NCBI RefSeq assembly: GCF_020283565.1
Contig: NC_060061.1
Location: forward strand, 44,739,362-44,803,361
Source: Trifolium pratense
Lineage: Eukaryota; Streptophyta; Magnoliopsida; Fabales; Fabaceae
DNA: 64,000 nucleotides
Direction: 5' to 3'
Shown: piece by piece, positions 23,097 through 33,939 of the stretch
Position numbering within the stretch: the first letter of the stretch is position 1
Layout of the letters: each line of letters opens with the position of its first letter
Notes under the pieces: model-generated
The model's input: the letters and a program-made list of their open reading frames with translations, nothing else
Told to the model about the DNA's origin: nothing
Databases searched by the model: none
Position numbers and translations under genes: made by a program

Positions 23097-23160
23097 TCAC
23101 GACCACGAGCACGAGCACGACCACGACCACGACCACCACCACCACCAACGTCATCGTCAC
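23097..23160. repeat. (CACGAC)n-type microsatellite
   Basis: Tandem CACGAC/CACGAG hexamers passing into CACCAC triplets. It translates to His/Asp repeats on one strand and RGRGRG on the other, but no supported gene surrounds it. Confidence 0.85.
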
Positions 23161-23240
23161 CTAAATGACTACAAATTGAAGCATTCAATAAAACAAACCA
23201 ATTTAATTGGAAATAAGTATTAAGGTTCAAAGAAGAACTA

Positions 23241-23391
23241 TACTCCATCTGGACATAAATATAAGCAAAAGTGTACTTTTCAGATTCATTGAATAATTAA
23301 TGTATTTGGACTATAATATAGACTAGATGCACCTGTTATTCAATGAATCTAAAAGGTGCACTTTTGCTTATATTTATATCTGGAGGGAGTA
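23241..23391. mobile_element. Stowaway-type MITE
   Basis: TACTCCATCTGGACATAAAT at the left and ATATCTGGAGGGAGTA at the right, inverted through about 50 bp around CAAAAGTGTACTTTT and AGATTCATTGAA. TA duplication. Confidence 0.85.
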
Positions 23392-23421
23392 TATAAGTAA
23401 CCAAAAAAGAAGAAAAATAAA

Positions 23422-23425
<4 letters not shown>

Positions 23426-23499
<74 letters not shown>
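23426..23499. repeat. (AT)n microsatellite
   Basis: About 37 uninterrupted AT dinucleotides ending 8 bp before the foldback element. Confidence 0.98.
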
Positions 23500-23501
<2 letters not shown>

Positions 23502-23507
23502 GGTTTT

Positions 23508-25100
23508 CTAACTTAGACCCTAGTTAGGTCTAAGTTAGCAAGGTGCACCTTTTCAATTGGACCAAAATACCCATTCTTTTTAATTAATTAACCAAAATAC
23601 CCATCAATGGACGCGGATCCAGTGTCGCGCGTGTACCGAAGGACCATGGTTACAGACCGTTGATTTCCATCAGACAGTCAAGATCTGATCTCATCAAGAC
23701 TGTCTGATCAATCCGACAGCCCAGATCATCCTGATCCATCAGATTCCAGCGCGTGCGCCACACTGGATTACACCCTGGAGAGAGAAAAATTTTCTTTTTA
23801 AAAGTAGGACACGTGTCACACAATGGTTGGCTGGACGTGATTTTTGTTCATTTAATACTTTGAACTCAATTATTTCGTTGTAAATTAATTTTTTATTTTT
23901 TTTTTTTTATACCAAAATTCATAATTTTTTTTTTCTACAAATAGAGACTTGGTTCGTTTGATTTGGACACCGAAAAAAAAATGCAATTTTTCACTACCTT
24001 AATCTCATTTTTTGTCTACTAAATACGTTACTTGTGTGTTGTAATTTAACACGCACCACTCAACCAACTCACTGAAACCATTATACCAGGAAAATAGTAG
24101 ATAATATTCTGGAACTTTTGGTATATTTTATGAAATTTTTGGAGACCTGAAACTATTTTTAGTTAATTAAATGAGATAAAACGGTAATTAAAAACTAGTG
24201 TTTGCTTCTGAAACCATTTTACTGGTAGAATGGTTGCACATAGTTGTATTCTGAAACCATTTTACTGGTAGAATGGTTTCAATGAGTAATTTATTAATTG
24301 TGTTTGCTTCTGAAACCATTTATCTGGTACAATGGTTTCAGAGAGTTGTAATCTGAAACCATTTTGCTGGTAGAATGGTTTCAGTAAGTTGATTATTAGT
24401 TATTTGCTTCTGAAACCATTTAGCTTGTAGAATGGTTGCACATAGTTGTATTCTGAAACCATTTTACTGGTAGAATGGTTTCAGTGAGTAATTTATTAAT
24501 TGTGTTTGCTTCTGAAACCATTTATCTGGTACAATGGTTTCAGAGAGTTGTAATCTGAAACCATTTTGCTGCTAGAATGGTTTCAGTAAGTTGATGTAAG
24601 GTAGTGAAAAATGAGATTAAGGTAGTGAAAAATTGGGTTTTTTTTTCTGTGTCCAAATCAAACGAACCAAGTCTCTATTTGTAGAGAAAAAAAAATTATG
24701 AATTTTGGTATAAAAAAAAAATTAATTTACAACGATATAATTGAGTTCAAAGTATTAAATGGAAAAAAATCACGCCCAGCCGATCAGACAGCGACACGTG
24801 TCCTGCTTTTAAAAAGTAGATTCTTCTCTCTCCAGGGTGTAATCCAGTGTGGTGCACGCGCTGGAATCTGATGGATTCGGATGATCTGGACTGTCTGATT
24901 GATCAGACAGTCTTGATGAGATCAGATCTTGGCTGTCTGATGGAAATCAACGGTTTGTAACCATGGTCCTGCGGTACGCGCGCGACACTGGATCCGCGTC
25001 CATTAATGGTAATTTGGTTAATTAATTAAAAAGAATGGGTATTTTTGTCCAACTGAAAAGGTGCACCTTGCTAACTTAGACCCAACTGGGTCTAAGTTAG
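23508..25100. mobile_element. Foldback transposon with 0.5-kb arms and palindromic core
   Basis: The first and last roughly 530 bp are inverted copies (23508-24040 and about 24590-25100), sharing AAGGTGCACCTT, GCGACACTGGATCC and GACTTGGTTCGTTTGATTTGG blocks. Each tip is itself a palindrome, CTAACTTAGACCC-x-GGGTCTAAGTTAG. The core (24073-24597) is an array of AAACCATTTnnCTGGTAnAATGGTTT hairpins in two higher-order copies of about 202 bp (starting 24205 and 24407). No protein is encoded. The element sits at the edge of the AT microsatellite; no clear target duplication is seen. Confidence 0.85.
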
Positions 25101-25299
25101 CAGCCTATTGAAGTCACACATAACCATAAAATTAGTACAAACTAAATAAACCGACAAACAACCAACATGTTGCATAAGTGGTTTTGAAATAGATCTTAGT
25201 TATATACATCTCGAGAAATTAATCCCTGCAGTTGTCCATATAGTTAATACATTGGTGATTGCAAGAATTCACTCTTCAATCTAGGATCATATGGTTCTA

Positions 25300-25567
25300 T
25301 CATTCTGTACCAATACATATACATCGGTAGTGAATACACCTCTGAACAAATTTTGGAAATCGCATATGTTTTAGACAATCAGAATCTTGATAACATTCAA
25401 TAAGTACTGCAATGAAAAAAGAAAGAATGTTAATAAAGAGCATATAATATAAGATTAAGATAGAAAGTTATGATGAAAAATGACTTACTATCGTTAGCAT
25501 TTGTTGCAACAAGAAATACAGAAAGAAAAATGATGATTTTATAAACAAACTTAACAATTTTAATCAT
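25300..25567 (-). CDS. Nodule-specific cysteine-rich (NCR)-type secreted peptide
   Basis: Two exons on the minus strand: 25489-25567 (ATG at 25567) and 25300-25406 (stop 25302-25300), with an 82-bp intron using GTAAGT and TTTTCATTGCAG. The 61-residue product starts MIKIVKFVYKIIIFLSVFLV then ATNAND, the conserved NCR signal peptide, cut near the exon junction as in known NCR genes. The mature part has five cysteines, C-x5-C-x14-C-x4-C-x-C (ECYQDSDC ... RCIHYRCIC). NCR peptides of inverted-repeat-lacking-clade legumes enter rhizobia-containing symbiosomes and drive bacteroid differentiation. The odd cysteine count departs from the usual four or six. Expression in nodules is inferred from family knowledge. 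Confidence 0.85.
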
Positions 25568-25795
25568 ATTTGTTTTCCTTATTTTGCATTCATGTTCAAA
25601 AAGGAGGTCACTTGAAAACCTCAAATATTATATGCTCATGCTGTGAAAACCTCAAATAAATAATTTTTGCACATACAAAGTTGTAAAAAATCCTTTTATT
25701 AAATTATAATCATTAATGTCTCTTAAGTATATCTATTCGTTGAACTTGTCCCTTCAACACACTTAAAAAGAGGTCACTTGAAAAACATCTCAATC
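25568..25795 (-). promoter_or_regulatory. Upstream region of the NCR gene with repeated leader motif
   Basis: A TATA-like CATATAATATTT lies near 25624-25636 on the minus strand, about 60 bp before the ATG. ATTTGAGGTTTTCA occurs twice around it. TTTTCAAGTGACCTC followed by T-rich sequence occurs at about 25598-25617 and again at 25767-25787. Repeated short elements are usual in NCR promoters, but I cannot assign these to a known motif. Confidence 0.45.
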
Positions 25796-25849
25796 ATAAA
25801 CTTTCATTTTCTTTTTATTAACTTTTCAGTATTTTTTAAGGGCTAGTTA

Positions 25850-26459
25850 GTTTGGTTTGGTTTTTTGTTTTCGTTTTACAACTAGTTAGTTTGGTTTGGT
25901 TTGTTGAAAAGCTATTTGTAGGAATAATGCAATATTGAGTGATAACATATTTTTGTATAAATTGAAATTAATATACGTAGAGGTGAAAAAAAAATCATTT
26001 GATTAAGTTTTTGAGAGAAAATAAATTTGAACCAACGAAGAATAATTGGTTTTATTTGAATCGGTTTTTGCAGTTCTATATTAATTACGAAATCTGAATC
26101 AAATGAAACTGAAGAAGAATGAATTGGTTTGATTCAACCAAATTTTCATTTTTACAACATTAAGAAACTTATTTGAAATTCTTCAAAAAAAATATACCTT
26201 ATTTGAAAAATTCAAAAAACAAAAACTTTTAATCAAACACTAGATTCTTTATACTATATAAACTTGTAAATAAGCTAAAATCATATATACTTTAAAAAAA
26301 ATACATAAACAACTTATTTTTAAACCCGACATTTTTTACGGTCTGACTTGAAGTTTTTGCCTAACTCGCTTAAAAATGGGGGGAGACAGGCTTACCTGCG
26401 GGTTGTTTTAAAAACATTTTTCTTTTTCTTTTTTCATGGACTTGATATGAAAATGGAGA
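25850..26459. other. Unassigned intergenic stretch
   Basis: Holds a short tandem duplication of AGTTAGTTTGGTTTGGTTT (25855 and 25885 region) and AT-rich DNA. No gene is supported. Confidence 0.4.
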
Positions 26460-27150
26460 AAAAAATTAAACTTCACGGGCGAGTGTAATACAAAAAACAT
26501 CCCTCAAATATTTATCTGTAAGGCACAAGCTCCAGACAGCTTCTTTTCTACTCAAAAGAATTACCACAATACAAACCATGTCGGTACGTGATGCTAACAT
26601 GTCTAAATTTATGGGGAAGCTACACAAGTCATAAGCCCTAATTATCATTATTTTATCCTAACATTGATGTTGAAATGGTGTGTGAACGTGTTTAATATTC
26701 AATACTCATGCTTTCACCACTATCTATAAACACTTTAATTAATGTTTCTTCTTGTTAATTAAAGTTGGGATATTACAATCTACCCCCTTTAAAAAGAATT
26801 TCGTCCTCGAAATTCGGGAATCCACTTGCCAAACTAGGGTAAATTGTTCTCATTCTCATTTGAGCTCTTGAACTTTTTCTCATATTCTAGTACAGATTGC
26901 GTCTTACGAGGTCCAATATTTCTCAATTACTCTATTAATTTGCATTAAGTATTTAACTTTACTTAGTACCAAACGTCTATACACTCGAACTCGCAACTAA
27001 TATGTCAGCTTTTTCATTCAACTCTTATTTGTAAGATTCTCCCAGCTAATTCCGGATAAGATCCAAATCCATCTTAGTTCAAGAGCATTGTTGATATATA
27101 GTAAGAAATCATGTAGCATGATCCTAAGTGCAATAAGAGACATCTCAACA
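26460..27150 (-). mobile_element. Gypsy retrotransposon 3' remnant (polypurine tract and LTR start)
   Basis: Minus-strand sequence reads GAATTTCGAGGACGAAATTC then AAAGGGGGTAGAT directly followed at 26777 by TGTAATATCCCAAC, the familiar junction of the Gypsy polyprotein end, polypurine tract and 3' LTR. The LTR extends left for at least 300 bp; its far end was not located. The internal side (26778-27150) is decayed. Confidence 0.55.
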
Positions 27151-27763
27151 ATGGTCAGTGAGACGTGGTAACGAGACAACGAAGGAAGAAAATGTTGTAA
27201 TTGGGAGGTGCATCAGGAATTTTTTCAGTAGAATTACCCTTATCCCAGGACTTGTCATGTATTCGAACTAACTCAATCACTAATCGAAGTATACTGATGA
27301 AGGAGGAACGTGATGTGGCAAATGTGAAGCGAAGAGAATTTGGAAGTGCGAGTAATGATTTAGATTGTTGTGGCGTAGACCCGTAAGATTCAAGAGAAAG
27401 AGTAAGGTATGCGGTAATGCGACTAACGTCGCGTGGTGACATAGATTCAAAAATTGAAGTGTCACAATATAAAAGGAGTAATGAGGTGTATAACGGAATG
27501 ACTAGCAGTGTATATAACGTAATGAGAACGTGTAGCGCATGAACAAACAATATTAACTGAAGGACAAGATCTAGGAAGAGATGTATAGTTGATTTGGCAG
27601 TGACTGGAAAGGAGAATGCAAAGCAAGGGAAGGTATAATCGAACAATCATACTAGAATCAACCTAGCTAGATGGCATGGCACCACATGTTGAGAATTTGA
27701 TCAACCACTTGTTGTGAAAACCAACAAGAAACAATGAAACAAATAACTCTTTAATCCATTATT

Positions 27764-28928
27764 CAATGTTTTAAGAACCGGACCGGAGGTCAAACCGTTG
27801 TGACAACTGGTTCAAGGGTCAACCGGTCGGATCGGTTCAATCGTTATTGAACCGTTTATATTGAACCGTTCATATAATTTTTCTATAATAATAAAATATA
27901 ATAGAATTTTTTTTAAGGTATAGAATTAGAATTTTTATGATAGTTTTTTATTATCATGTTACTAAATTTGGTTGAGCCCAAGTCCACTTATAATGTTATG
28001 TGTTATATAACCCTAATATTAAAAGTTCCTCTCTCATATTACACACACAGCCGCCACCCTCATCTTCTTGCTTTCTTTCCCATATTTTTTTTTTTGATAA
28101 TTTTTCTCTATTATGTTCTTCATATTTCTCTCTTCTTCTCAATTTAATGCTAGTTTGATTTTTCATTCAACACAAAACATAACTTAAAAAAAACATGATT
28201 AATTTTGTACAAATACTACTACTTTTATTTAATATTTATCGACGAAAAGTGAACAAATACCATGAAGCATGGAAAATACAAAATGCAAGGAAGGAAGTAA
28301 TAGTATTGATTTAACCACATCACACGCACGTCAGATGGTATACAGCAAAGCATCAACAGCGTCCAGGTGCATCCCCTAAACTAAACTAAACCCGATTGAT
28401 TCTTCTCATTAATTAATTAGGGATTAGGGTTTGGGTTTTCTTCTTCTTCTTCTTCCTCAAATCACTTCATTCTCTTTCTTTTTCCTCATCCAATCCATAT
28501 TAAATCACCACCGCAAAACCTCTTCTCACTTCCTCTGTTGTTATTCTTCTTCAAAGGCATAATCAATCCATCAACACAAAACTGAAAAACTATATTAAAT
28601 CACCACCACAAAACCTCTTCTCACTTCCTCTATTGTTATTCTTCTTCAAAGGCATAATCAATCAATCAACACAAAACTGAAAAACTGAAGAAACAAAATT
28701 GAATTTTCTGTTTTTTTTTTTCCCAACTGGATTCCGAACCGGCCGGTTTTCCAGAACCGTCCCCGGTTCAATGGTTTCAACGGTTCAGGGCGGTTCAACC
28801 CGGTTCAAAGCGGTTTTTATCCGGTTTTACTGACTTCCGGTTCTTGGCCTCCATCCGGACCGCTGATGTCCCCGGTTCACGGTTGAACCGGTCGAACCGG
28901 CCGGTCCGGTCCGGTTCTTAAAACATTG
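27764..28928. mobile_element. hAT-type non-autonomous transposon, 1165 bp
   Basis: Ends CAATGTTTTAAGAACCGGAC and its complement ACCGGTTCTTAAAACATTG, with GGTTCAACCGGTCGG-type repeats beneath both. A perfect 8-bp target duplication CCATTATT (27756-27763, 28929-28936) is diagnostic of hAT. No transposase. The interior holds a transcript-leader-like CT-rich stretch and a 95-bp tandem duplication at 28497-28688. Confidence 0.88.
28497..28688. repeat. 95-bp tandem duplication
   Basis: Two adjacent copies starting TATTAAATCACCACC, differing at three or four bases, within the hAT element. Confidence 0.9.
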
Positions 28929-29070
28929 CCATTATTAATGCGTCTTGACAATAAACTCAAAATAGTTACAAGAAAATAGCTTCATGGTCCAGGTAGAGAA
29001 AACTCGATTTTTTACTATTTCCTCTTCCCAAAGAATTATAAAAGTGAGACCAAGAAATGTATCCCCTGGG

Positions 29071-31238
29071 ATCACTAAGACCGTCCACAATGGTCTACAC
29101 ACTCAACACCACCTTTTTCACTCCACATTATCTTCTCTTTCTTCCACCTACTCATTCAACTTTTATCCTCTTCAATAATTTTTCCATTTAACACTCTACC
29201 CCACCACTTTTTATTTCATATTCTTATTTAAATTTTTATTTTTATTTTTATGATTACATAAAATTACAATTATCGATTAAAATTAAATTAAAATAATTAA
29301 CACTTAACAATTTATTTTTTAGTTTTTTGTAATAAAATCAAAATTTATTTAAATAATTTATACGATACAAATCATCTTAACTTAATTTAAAATACAACAC
29401 ACAAATAACGTAATTAGTGCGATACAAATAATTTAAAATGCAATGCAACACACAAGCAACATAATTAGTACGATACAAATAATTTAAAATGCAATGCAAC
29501 ACACAAGCAACGTAATAATTAGTATGATACAAATTAGAAGAATTAGAAGAATTTTGGCTATTGAAATGGTTATTGGGATCTATTTCACCAAAAAAAGACT
29601 AATACTTCAAGATTAATACTAATAGATAGATAATAATAAGATTAATATAGTGAAAAAATAAAAAAAAATTCTGTGTCCAAATCAAATGAACCAAGTCTCT
29701 ATTTATAGACAAATAAAAATCATGAATTTTTTTGCGTTACCCCCCTGCAAAAAAAAAATTTGTGATTACCCTCCTGTAAAATGAAGATTCCATCATTTAC
29801 CCCCCTCAGTCGACAACATGGATGTTGACTGGACAAAATTGATGACGTGGGATGCATGTGTGGCTTTTCATTCATTTTTTATTAAAGTTTTTGTGCCACG
29901 TAGATAAATAACTTAATATAATTATTAATTTTTCAAAAAGAAAAAGAAATTAAAAAAAATTGTTAATAGAATTTATTTATAAACATTCTTGTTCTTCTTC
30001 TTCTCGGTGTAATCACAAATCAAATCCCACACAATCAACAAAATCTTCTAACCCAAATTTCTCTCAAATTTCACATCTTATTAACAACCCTAAATTATTT
30101 CTCTTCTATAACCACAACTATACGATACAAAACTAAGCCAAAGTAACAAAAAATTTAAACTTTCCAAAACTCTTCAATTCTTGGATAAAGGTTTGAGTTA
30201 TTAATTTAAGTTTAATGAATATTTTCCAGATCTACAGTTTGATGAACTTTTTTGTGTTAACAAGAAATATTTTCTGGAACTTTAGGTTTAATGAATATTT
30301 TCCAGATCTGAAAACAAAAATCAAAGGTGACGATGAAAGTTTCTGTGGGTTTCGGCGAGCGTGGCGATGAAGGCTTATGTTAGTTTCATTCAAGATGACA
30401 GGTTTAGATGATTTGGGTTTGAGTGATGAAGATTTGGGTTTGAAGATGATGTATAAGTAAGTGATGAAGATTTAGGTGTTGAGTATATTGGTGTGTTGAT
30501 TGATTTTCTTTTCCTAGAGAGGGGATAACTTTTGTTGTTTGTGATTTTTTTGGAGAGAAGGATGAAATTATAGCAATATTGAAGAAGATGAACCTTCAAC
30601 CCCAATTACTATCGTTTTTTTCTTTTTTTTTTTTAGTTTTTTTTGAAATTAAAAAAATAATAATTATACATTAATTAATGAATTGACAATAAAAAAATAA
30701 ATATAAAATAAATTAATTCCACTTGTACGTGTCACGTCATCAATTTTGTCCAGTCAGCATCCATGTTATCGACTGAGGGGGGTAAATTATGGAATCTTCA
30801 TTTTACAGGGGGTAATCACAAAAAAAAAAATTGCAGGGGGGTAACGCAAAACTGGCCTATTTTGCAGGGGGTAAAACTCTATTTACCCAAAAAAAAAAAT
30901 TAATTTGCAACGAAATAATTGAGTTCAAAGTATTAAATGGATAAAAATTCAGCCAGCCACGTGGCTGGATCTTATCAACTTTACAATCTCTCTCCGCGTG
31001 TGACACCAGCCGCTCCCCCCCCCCCCCCCGCGTGGTGTACACGCGCCAGCTGCAAGCCAAAGAAAGCCTGCCGCGTGTCCCCCTGCGTGTCCTGCTGTTC
31101 AGTTTCAAATGTGTTGAAGATTTTCATCTTCTCTCACATCCATCTCATCTTCAACACTTAATTAAACATACATTGGAGCATGTTTGGTAGTTGAACCCCA
31201 CTTTCAACACTACCATTGCTCATGGTCTAAGAGCAATC
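29071..31238. mobile_element. Nested composite with weak outer inverted repeats
   Basis: The left edge CTAAGACCGTCCACAATGG and right edge CCATTGCTCATGGTCTAAG are imperfect inverted repeats. Inside lie two separated parts of a relative of the foldback element at 23508 (29660-29730 matches its AAATCAAACGAACCAAGTCTC block; 30893-31100 matches its GAGTTCAAAGTATTAAATGG and GTGTGACA-type arm), themselves split by the element at 29734. A C15 tract lies at about 31016-31030. Boundaries are tentative. Confidence 0.4.
29734..30888. mobile_element. Inverted-repeat element with GCGTTACCCCCCTGC ends
   Basis: Arms of about 117 bp (29734-29851 and 30731-30846) are inverted copies carrying GCGTTACCCCCCTGC, TGTAAAATGAAGATTCC and CAAAATTGATGACGTG. 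The right side has an additional AGGGGGTAAAACTC tail. It interrupts a foldback-type arm. The interior is leader-like and encodes nothing I recognise. Confidence 0.75.
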
Positions 31239-31669
31239 TATAATTTATCTCATTTTCTCTCTTAACCCTTCAGCGATAATCACTATCCAAAGTATTTAGA
31301 GTGTATTTCCCAATGCCCCACATTTTCAGCACGGACCACTGTGTTTATTGTGTTCTTAAACACATCACCTTTTTTCCAAACGTCTCACACATTTTTTTTT
31401 AAGCAAAAGAAAGGGGGCAGAGAAAACACCTACTGCAACACCCTCAACATAGATTAATAGAAATAAAAAGTACAAAAAGAGGGGGACTTAACCAAAACCC
31501 TCAAAGGAAAAAGAAAAGATAATAACAGAAAAACTAGAAAAACACATAAGGAACAACTTACACCTAGATGACTAACGGTTGGAATCAGCTAGACGTCTCG
31601 CACTTTGTTGATTACACGAAATTATGATTTTAAGGCACATTTCACCATCATCCTCACGATAATATAATT

Positions 31670-31815
31670 TACTCTTTTCGGTTTCAAATATAAGCAAAAA
31701 ATATTTTTTTAAATATATCGTAGATCAAATTCATTAACTATTAGATGAATAAAAAAGTTGTTTTTTTCCATAAAAAAAAAAGTTATTTTTTATTTATATT
31801 TAAAACTTGAGAGTA
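31670..31815. mobile_element. Degraded Stowaway-type MITE
   Basis: TACTCTTTTCGGTTTCAAAT at the left and ATTTAAAACTTGAGAGTA at the right are imperfect inverted repeats with AAGCAAAAAATATTT-like subterminal complementarity. Confidence 0.5.
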
Positions 31816-32879
31816 TTAATCTCTAATATTTTTTAATGATAACATAATCATCATATTAGTTTTTCGAATAAATATTTGGACTTAAAGGATCTTTTGGATA
31901 AAGAAGACAAGAGATTAAAAACATAAAAGGTCACAGAAATTAACGAGGGATGTCATGGAACTAAATTAGCCATTTGGCACCCGCCACCAATATTTTGAAC
32001 TTCGGATTCCTTGTATGCAATTCTTCGAAATCCATTGTGGAAAAAGACATAGTACTCCGTATTTAGTTTATTTTTCTGATCGATACCTATCAAGTGTGAC
32101 AGCGTTGATATCCGACATTAACCTACAACTCAAAAAGTGGTCCAATTCTTATTTATTTTCCTTGCTTCGACACATCTTAACACTCTTTATATGCGACACG
32201 TTTACAAGGGAGAAAGACATATTAAAATTGGTCCCTGATAAAACTGTCGTAACTGGTGATCCCTAACATGTTTACCGGAGGTTGGAATGTCTCTTCAGTA
32301 CGGTGATCGTGATGAGGGAGTGTACCGCAAGAAACTTTGACCCTCAAGTTAGTAGTTTCGTAGAATGAGAAGTTTAAGAGAGTAAAAATACAATATCTTA
32401 CCCTACTACATGAGAAGGGTGTATACTACCAACATGGAGCCAAAACTATTAATTTCAGGGTGTATCTCGAAGTTTCAACGTTAGTGAATGTCAGAATAAT
32501 AATTGAAAAGTCATGATTGACTGTAATCTGTAAATGTCAATCATTTTAATGTCGAATGTTACAGAAGTGTCAACTACTACCGCCGTTGAGAAGAGATATG
32601 TGGTCTTGGACTCTTGGGTTAACATGTTATTGGACCGAATCTGAACTCGACAACTAAGTGAGCCATGCTCGACGTCGAGTTACACTTATGGCCAGTCCAA
32701 AACAGAAATAATGATTATCAATGAAAGGGTTAACGACATCTCGATACAATAATGATCAATGAAAGGGTGAAAGACATGTTTGTGTCATAGTACTACTCTG
32801 GGCCTGCACTCCTCTTCGTGTCTATGATGCATAAGATTACATGGTGAATATTAAACCTTATGAATGATTTTCTACACCA
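31816..32879. other. Unassigned intergenic stretch
   Basis: About 1 kb without a supported gene. The 32265-32700 part has higher GC and a style reminiscent of an old LTR (GAGTGTACCGCAAGAAACTT), but no repeat partner, primer-binding site or target duplication was found. Confidence 0.35.
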
Positions 32880-32892
32880 CATCCACTTGTAT

Positions 32893-33145
32893 GATATTTT
32901 CTCTTTAGGCCCCCCATGGTTCTTTTTCACCCTCTGGATTTTACTTTTTTGCCTTTCAATAAAAACTTCGGTTTCTACGAATTGAATTTTTTTTGCCTTG
33001 AAAAAAAAATTCGGTTTCTGTTAACCGAAATTTTCCCGAATTTGAACTAGAAAAAAATTCGGTTTCTGCGAACCGAAGTTTTAATCAAGGGCAAAATTGA
33101 AATATTTGAGGGTATAAAAGATACACCGGGGGCCCAAAGGGAAAA
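32893..33145. mobile_element. Short inverted-repeat element, 253 bp
   Basis: Ends TTTTCTCTTTAGGCCCCCC and GGGGGCCCAAAGGGAAAA are inverted repeats. A perfect 13-bp direct repeat CATCCACTTGTAT flanks it (32880-32892, 33146-33158). It contains several copies of AATTCGGTTTCTGnnAACCGAA. Confidence 0.75.
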
Positions 33146-33237
33146 CATCCACTTGTATTTGTCATTGATGACTGGATTGGTCATATTATCAACTGCATTC
33201 TTTGAAGTATGGACATGTTGGGTTATGAAGGGAGTTG

Positions 33238-33395
33238 GATTAGATGTTTTCTCTTTAGACCCCTCATGTATCTTTTATACCCAAAATATTTCAATTTTGT
33301 TCTTGATAAAAACTTCGGTTCGCAGAAATCGAAATTTTTTTTAGTTCAAATTCAGGAAAAATTTGGTTAACAGAAACCGAATTTTTTTATTGAAG
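33238..33395. mobile_element. Partial second copy of the same element
   Basis: GATGTTTTCTCTTTAGACCC followed by sequence complementary to 33005-33130 (ACTTCGGTTCGCAGAAATCG, GGTTAACAGAAACCGAA). It lies about 95 bp from the first copy and in opposite orientation, making a potential stem. Confidence 0.6.
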
Positions 33396-33833
33396 GAAAC
33401 ATAGTTGGATTATGGGGGATTATTCACATTGGACAAACCCCAACAATTTCTCTATCAAGTGTGAATCAATCAATTTATTAGGCCCCGGAAACTTTTTATC
33501 CACATACTTTTTTTTTTTTACTATATCCACATATACTTTTTATAGTCTTAAATTATGATAAAAACATTTAATTAGTCTGTAATTAAGCACGGAAAAATAA
33601 CGTTACCATATAGCGTAAATAATTTTGAGGTTCAAAAGTGACATAAATCTTGCACTATATACAAATTTAATTTTGCACTATACAAAAATTTGTTTGCACG
33701 GTTGAATCATTAAATCCCGTCATTGAATCATATGAGATATAATGTGACGTATGAAAGAAAACAAACTTGTGCATGATGTAAAATTATTTTACTTCTGCAC
33801 ATTAAACTAAACCTTTATTTAAGTCTTTTTCTT

Positions 33834-33845
33834 GATATAAAAACC
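33834..33845 (+). promoter_or_regulatory. TATA box of the intact P450
   Basis: GATATAAAAACC lies about 95 bp before the ATG at 33940, with an AT/CA-rich leader between. Confidence 0.5.
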
Positions 33846-33939
33846 TTTGTGTGCCTTCCAATATTATTTGTGCCAAGATATATTCAAATAGGTTCATAAT
33901 TAATTTGACATCTAAGATAGCTATTCTTCTTCAGAAATC

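Larger units (their letters stand above)
22366..23243. repeat. Direct repeats of about 77 bp enclosing 0.72 kb
   Basis: The segment at 22366-22442 (GACTACAAATTGAAGCATTC...) recurs at 23167-23243 with a small substitution block. Each copy is followed by a different MITE-like start. The enclosed DNA holds the arrays described separately. It could be a partial tandem duplication. Confidence 0.7.

Noticed and set aside
23014..23223. His/Asp-rich small protein, possible metal-binding peptide
   Set aside because: The motif is only the translation of a CACGAC/CACCAC microsatellite, with no promoter or homologous frame.
24073..24597. CRISPR-like array
   Set aside because: Repeats are palindromic, degenerate, with near-repeated spacers, in a plant foldback element; CRISPR does not apply.
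27155..27646. 163-codon minus-strand frame
   Set aside because: No recognisable domain, biased Leu/Ser composition, and it lies beside a decayed Gypsy remnant; overlapping frames on both strands look equally open.
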